Positions 61,601-64,000 of a stretch of 64,000 bases of DNA are shown here, one piece after another (position 1 is the stretch's first letter; every line of letters begins with the position of its first letter). The position numbers and the translations under genes were made by a program. The stretch is taken from assembly GCA_052380005.1 (NCBI GenBank), contig JBQTCJ010000014.1. One strand, 5' to 3'. The notes under the pieces were generated by a model, which was not told the origin of the DNA, did not search any database, and saw only the letters and a program-made list of their open reading frames with translations. Origin of the DNA: Salinarimonas sp052380005 (GTDB taxonomy: Bacteria > Pseudomonadota > Alphaproteobacteria > Rhizobiales > Beijerinckiaceae).

Positions 61601-62977
61601 TCACGCGCCGTCGCCCGTCCCGCGCGAGCGCTTGGCGTCGCGAAAGCGCTCCGCCCAGCCGGGCTTGGTCTCCTGGCGGCCGCGGGCGAGGGTGAGGGCG
61701 TTCTCGGGCACGTCCTGCGTCACGACCGAGCCCGAGCCGACATAGGCGCCCGCCCCGATCGTCACCGGCGCGACGAGGGAGGAGTTCGAGCCGACGAAGG
61801 CGCCCTCCCCCACGCGGGTGACGTGCTTGTCGAAGCCGTCGTAATTGCAGGTGATCGTGCCCGCGCCGAGATTGGCCTTGGCGCCGATCTCGGCGTCGCC
61901 GACATAGGAGAGATGCGGCAGCTTCGCGCCCGCGCCGACGCGCGCCTTCTTCACCTCGACGAAGTTGCCGACCTTCGCCGAGGCGCCGATGTCGGCGCCC
62001 GGGCGCAGCCGCGCGAAGGGGCCGACGGTGGCGCCGGCGGCGACGCGCGCGCCCTCGAGATGCGAGAACGCGTGGATCGTCGCGCCCGCCTCGATCGAGA
62101 CGCCAGGCCCGAAGACGACGTTCGGCTCGATCGTGACGTCGCGCCCGAGCGCGGTGTCGAACGACAGGAACACGCTCGCCGGATCGATCATCGTCACGCC
62201 CGCGCGCATCGCGCGCTCGCGCAGGCGCTCCTGGAGCGTGCGCTCCACGGTGGCGAGCTGGACGCGGTCGTTGACGCCCTGCACCTCGTCCTCCGGCGCG
62301 ACCACGCAGGCGACCGCGAGATCGCGCGCGCGCGCGATCTCGACCGCGTCGGTGAGGTAGTACTCGCCCTTCGCGTTGGCGTTGCCGATCGCCTCGAGCA
62401 ACGACAGCGCGTGCGCCCCGGAGAGCGCCATCAGGCCGGCGTTGCACAGGGTCACCGTCCGCTCGGCCTCGCTCGCGTCGCGATCCTCGCGGACCGCGAC
62501 CACGGCCTCGCCCTCGCGCAGGACGCGGCCGTAGCCGGCAGGGTCCCGCGCCTCGAAGCCCAGCACGACGACGCCCGCGCCCTGCGCGAGCGGCGCGCGC
62601 AGCCGTGCGAAGGTCTCCGCCTCCACGAGGGGCGTGTCCGCGTAGGCGACGACCACGTCGTCGATGGGCTCGGCCAGCACCGCGCGGGCGGCGAGCAGCG
62701 CGTGTGCGGTGCCGAGGCGCTCGGCCTGCACGAACACGGCGGCGTCCGGCACGGCCTCCCGCGCGGCCGCGGCGACGTCCTCGCGACCCGGCCCGACGAC
62801 GACGGCGACGCGGTCGGCGCCGGCCGCGCGAACGGCGGCGAGCGCGTGGGCGAGCATCGCGCGCCCCGCGACTCGATGAAGCACCTTGGGCGTGTCCGAG
62901 CGCATGCGGGTGCCCTCGCCCGCGGCGAGGACGACGGCGAGGCAGGTGCGGCGCGGAGATGTCACGGACTCGGTCAC
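61601..62977 (-). CDS. glmU: Bifunctional GlmU: glucosamine-1-phosphate acetyltransferase and GlcNAc-1-phosphate uridylyltransferase
   Basis: 458 residues. The N-terminal nucleotidyltransferase has LAAGEGTRMRSDTPKVLH (near residue 17) and LGTAHALLAAR. The C-terminal left-handed beta-helix (from about 250) performs acetyl transfer; FVEVKKARVGAGAKLPHLSY and the later GAGTITCNYDG mark the active site. It makes UDP-GlcNAc after glmS and glmM. Translation starts at GTG 62977, directly preceded by a duplicated ribosome-binding segment. Confidence 0.97.
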   Translation of the reverse strand: MTESVTSPRRTCLAVVLAAGEGTRMRSDTPKVLHRVAGRAMLAHALAAVRAAGADRVAVVVGPGREDVAAAAREAVPDAAVFVQAERLGTAHALLAARAVLAEPIDDVVVAYADTPLVEAETFARLRAPLAQGAGVVVLGFEARDPAGYGRVLREGEAVVAVREDRDASEAERTVTLCNAGLMALSGAHALSLLEAIGNANAKGEYYLTDAVEIARARDLAVACVVAPEDEVQGVNDRVQLATVERTLQERLRERAMRAGVTMIDPASVFLSFDTALGRDVTIEPNVVFGPGVSIEAGATIHAFSHLEGARVAAGATVGPFARLRPGADIGASAKVGNFVEVKKARVGAGAKLPHLSYVGDAEIGAKANLGAGTITCNYDGFDKHVTRVGEGAFVGSNSSLVAPVTIGAGAYVGSGSVVTQDVPENALTLARGRQETKPGWAERFRDAKRSRGTGDGA

Positions 62978-63005
62978 GGGGCTCGGCTCCTGGGGCTCGG
63001 CTCCT
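62978..63005 (-). promoter_or_regulatory. Tandemly duplicated ribosome-binding segment of glmU
   Basis: On the minus strand AGGAGCCGAGCCCC occurs twice in a row, ending at the GTG start of glmU. Each copy carries AGGAG, at 9 and 23 bases from the start, so only the nearer is well spaced. The unit is 14 bp, not a multiple of three, so it is non-coding. Confidence 0.75.
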
Positions 63006-63068
63006 GGGGATGCGCCGCTCCTATGCGCGAGGCGCGGCGCGGGCGCAACCGGTCCGTCGCGCCCCGCC

Positions 63069-63779
63069 TCAGGTCGTCTCGCCGTTGAGGCAGCCTTCGT
63101 CGCGCGTGCGCTCGAGCAGCGCGCCCGCCGCCTCCTGGAGCACCCGCGCGCGCTCGAGCGTCATCAGCGTCTCGAACGCCTCCGAGCGCATGCGCCAGAG
63201 CTGGAGCAGATCGTCGCGGTCAGCGCGCGTGATCCGCGCCTTGAGGATCGTCTGCCGCTCCGATTCGCGCGCCTCTCGCGCACGGATCTGCTGCGGGGTC
63301 GGGTTGTCGATGCGCAGACGGTCGACGAAGATCGCCGAGAGCGCGTCGCAGCGCGCCTGGCCCTCGAGCCCGGCGGCGCCGGTGGGGACCGCGGAGGGAC
63401 AGTACAGCCCGCGCCAGCCGGCGACGACCGAGGACGCGTTGTCGATGAGGCGGTCGATCCCGCGAATCGCGCGCGCCGCGTCCCAGAGGTCGCGCCCGCG
63501 CAGCAGAGCCTCGGCCTCCTGGAGCCGCTCGAACGGCTCGACCTCCTCGCGGCTCGCGATCTCGTCGAGCACGGCGAGCGCCCTGGCCTGCGTCTCGACC
63601 AGGGGATCGATCTCGCCGACCTCCGCCAGCGTCTCGGCGTAGCTCGTGGCGATCTGCATGCAGGCGGTCGGCTCGCGGCCGAACTGCGCGGACGCGGCGG
63701 CCGGCGCGAGCATCGCGGCGACCGCGATGCCGAGCACGAGGAAGAATGGACGCGTCACGATCATGGCAGGGTCGAACAT
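63069..63779 (-). CDS. Exported hypothetical protein
   Basis: 236 residues from 63779; a start at 63764 (MIVTRPFFLVLG) would be nearly equivalent. A signal peptide is clear, with cleavage near PAAASAQ at 32. The mature part is helical, with three cysteines (TACMQIATSY, GLYCPSAVP and GQARCDAL) and another near the end (DEGCLNG), suggesting two disulfides in the periplasm. No catalytic motif is recognised. It lies 91 bp upstream of glmU on the same strand. Confidence 0.7.
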   Translation of the reverse strand: MFDPAMIVTRPFFLVLGIAVAAMLAPAAASAQFGREPTACMQIATSYAETLAEVGEIDPLVETQARALAVLDEIASREEVEPFERLQEAEALLRGRDLWDAARAIRGIDRLIDNASSVVAGWRGLYCPSAVPTGAAGLEGQARCDALSAIFVDRLRIDNPTPQQIRAREARESERQTILKARITRADRDDLLQLWRMRSEAFETLMTLERARVLQEAAGALLERTRDEGCLNGETT

Positions 63780-64000
63780 GGGGCGGATGCGGCGGGGAGG
63801 CAAGGCGCGCCGCGCCGGCGGCGGTGTCGCGGCGGCGCGTGTGTCGTGTACGCTACGCGTCGTAGCTCCGCGTGCGCGCATATGCCAGCACCTGTTGCTA
63901 GAAAAACGCTCCGCAGCTCTCGCTTGCCACCCGTTCGCTTTCATTGCATCATGAAACAACCATGCGAATGCACCCCGGTGGATTCGCTCCTGTTTCGATG
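63780..64000. other. Right-hand end of window, upstream of the exported protein
   Basis: 221 bp with a noticeably lower G+C stretch at 63895-63960. It probably holds the promoter of the leftward gene. I see no supported coding frame, and the frames present are Arg-rich chance translations. Confidence 0.45.

Overview
This 64 kb window comes from a GC-rich (about 70% by eye) alphaproteobacterial chromosome. It is probably from the Hyphomicrobiales, near Methylobacteriaceae or Salinarimonadaceae. The pointers are an NDUFA12-type complex I accessory gene next to a DUF2155 gene, a Crp regulator paired with an HWE histidine kinase, a SigF/NrsF-type ECF pair, hisZ-hisG, and dapD-dapE. Placement rests on gene content, not on a search. 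I saw no rRNA, tRNA or CRISPR array.

Region by region. (a) 1-1.8 kb: the end of an unknown gene, a palindromic repeat and hemF. (b) 1.9-10.5 kb: a six-gene leftward operon plus a divergent LacI-type regulator that reads as a sulfo-Entner-Doudoroff route for sulfoquinovose (sulfoquinovosidase, mutarotase, dehydrogenase, lactonase, dehydratase, aldolase). The sulfolactaldehyde dehydrogenase and the transporter are not nearby. (c) 10.5-14.2 kb: a quinone-detoxification-like pair, then dapE and dapD. (d) 14.4-19.1 kb: Crp and HWE kinase, ECF sigma with its membrane anti-sigma and a candidate autoregulated promoter, a 58-residue acidic protein, acylphosphatase. (e) 19.2-23.2 kb: an AAA ATPase, a ribbon-helix-helix protein, an unknown protein, a low-GC DUF3800 gene that looks acquired, and a MoxR ATPase. 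(f) 23.7-29.4 kb: a peptide-type ABC importer. (g) 29.5-35.4 kb: hisZ-hisG, then small envelope, regulatory and cyclase-family genes. (h) 35.5-43.4 kb: a P-type ATPase, an acetyltransferase-nitrilase fusion, an SLC13 permease, an MFS exporter. (i) 43.5-46.5 kb: a four-gene operon with every stop overlapping the next start: a 69-residue peptide, a haem-oxygenase-like putative iron enzyme, and two opine-dehydrogenase-like proteins. (j) 46.8-64 kb: rplM-rpsI, pbpC with an alpha-2-macroglobulin, a hybrid kinase, NDUFA12, DUF2155, DUF454, glmS, glmU and a secreted unknown.

The most promising undescribed system is the peptide/iron-enzyme/twin-opine-dehydrogenase operon at 43460-46507. The best functional prediction is the sulfoquinovose operon, whose glycosidase carries the residues expected for sulfonate recognition. 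Many other long frames in this window are antisense or shifted shadows caused by high GC, and they were left out.
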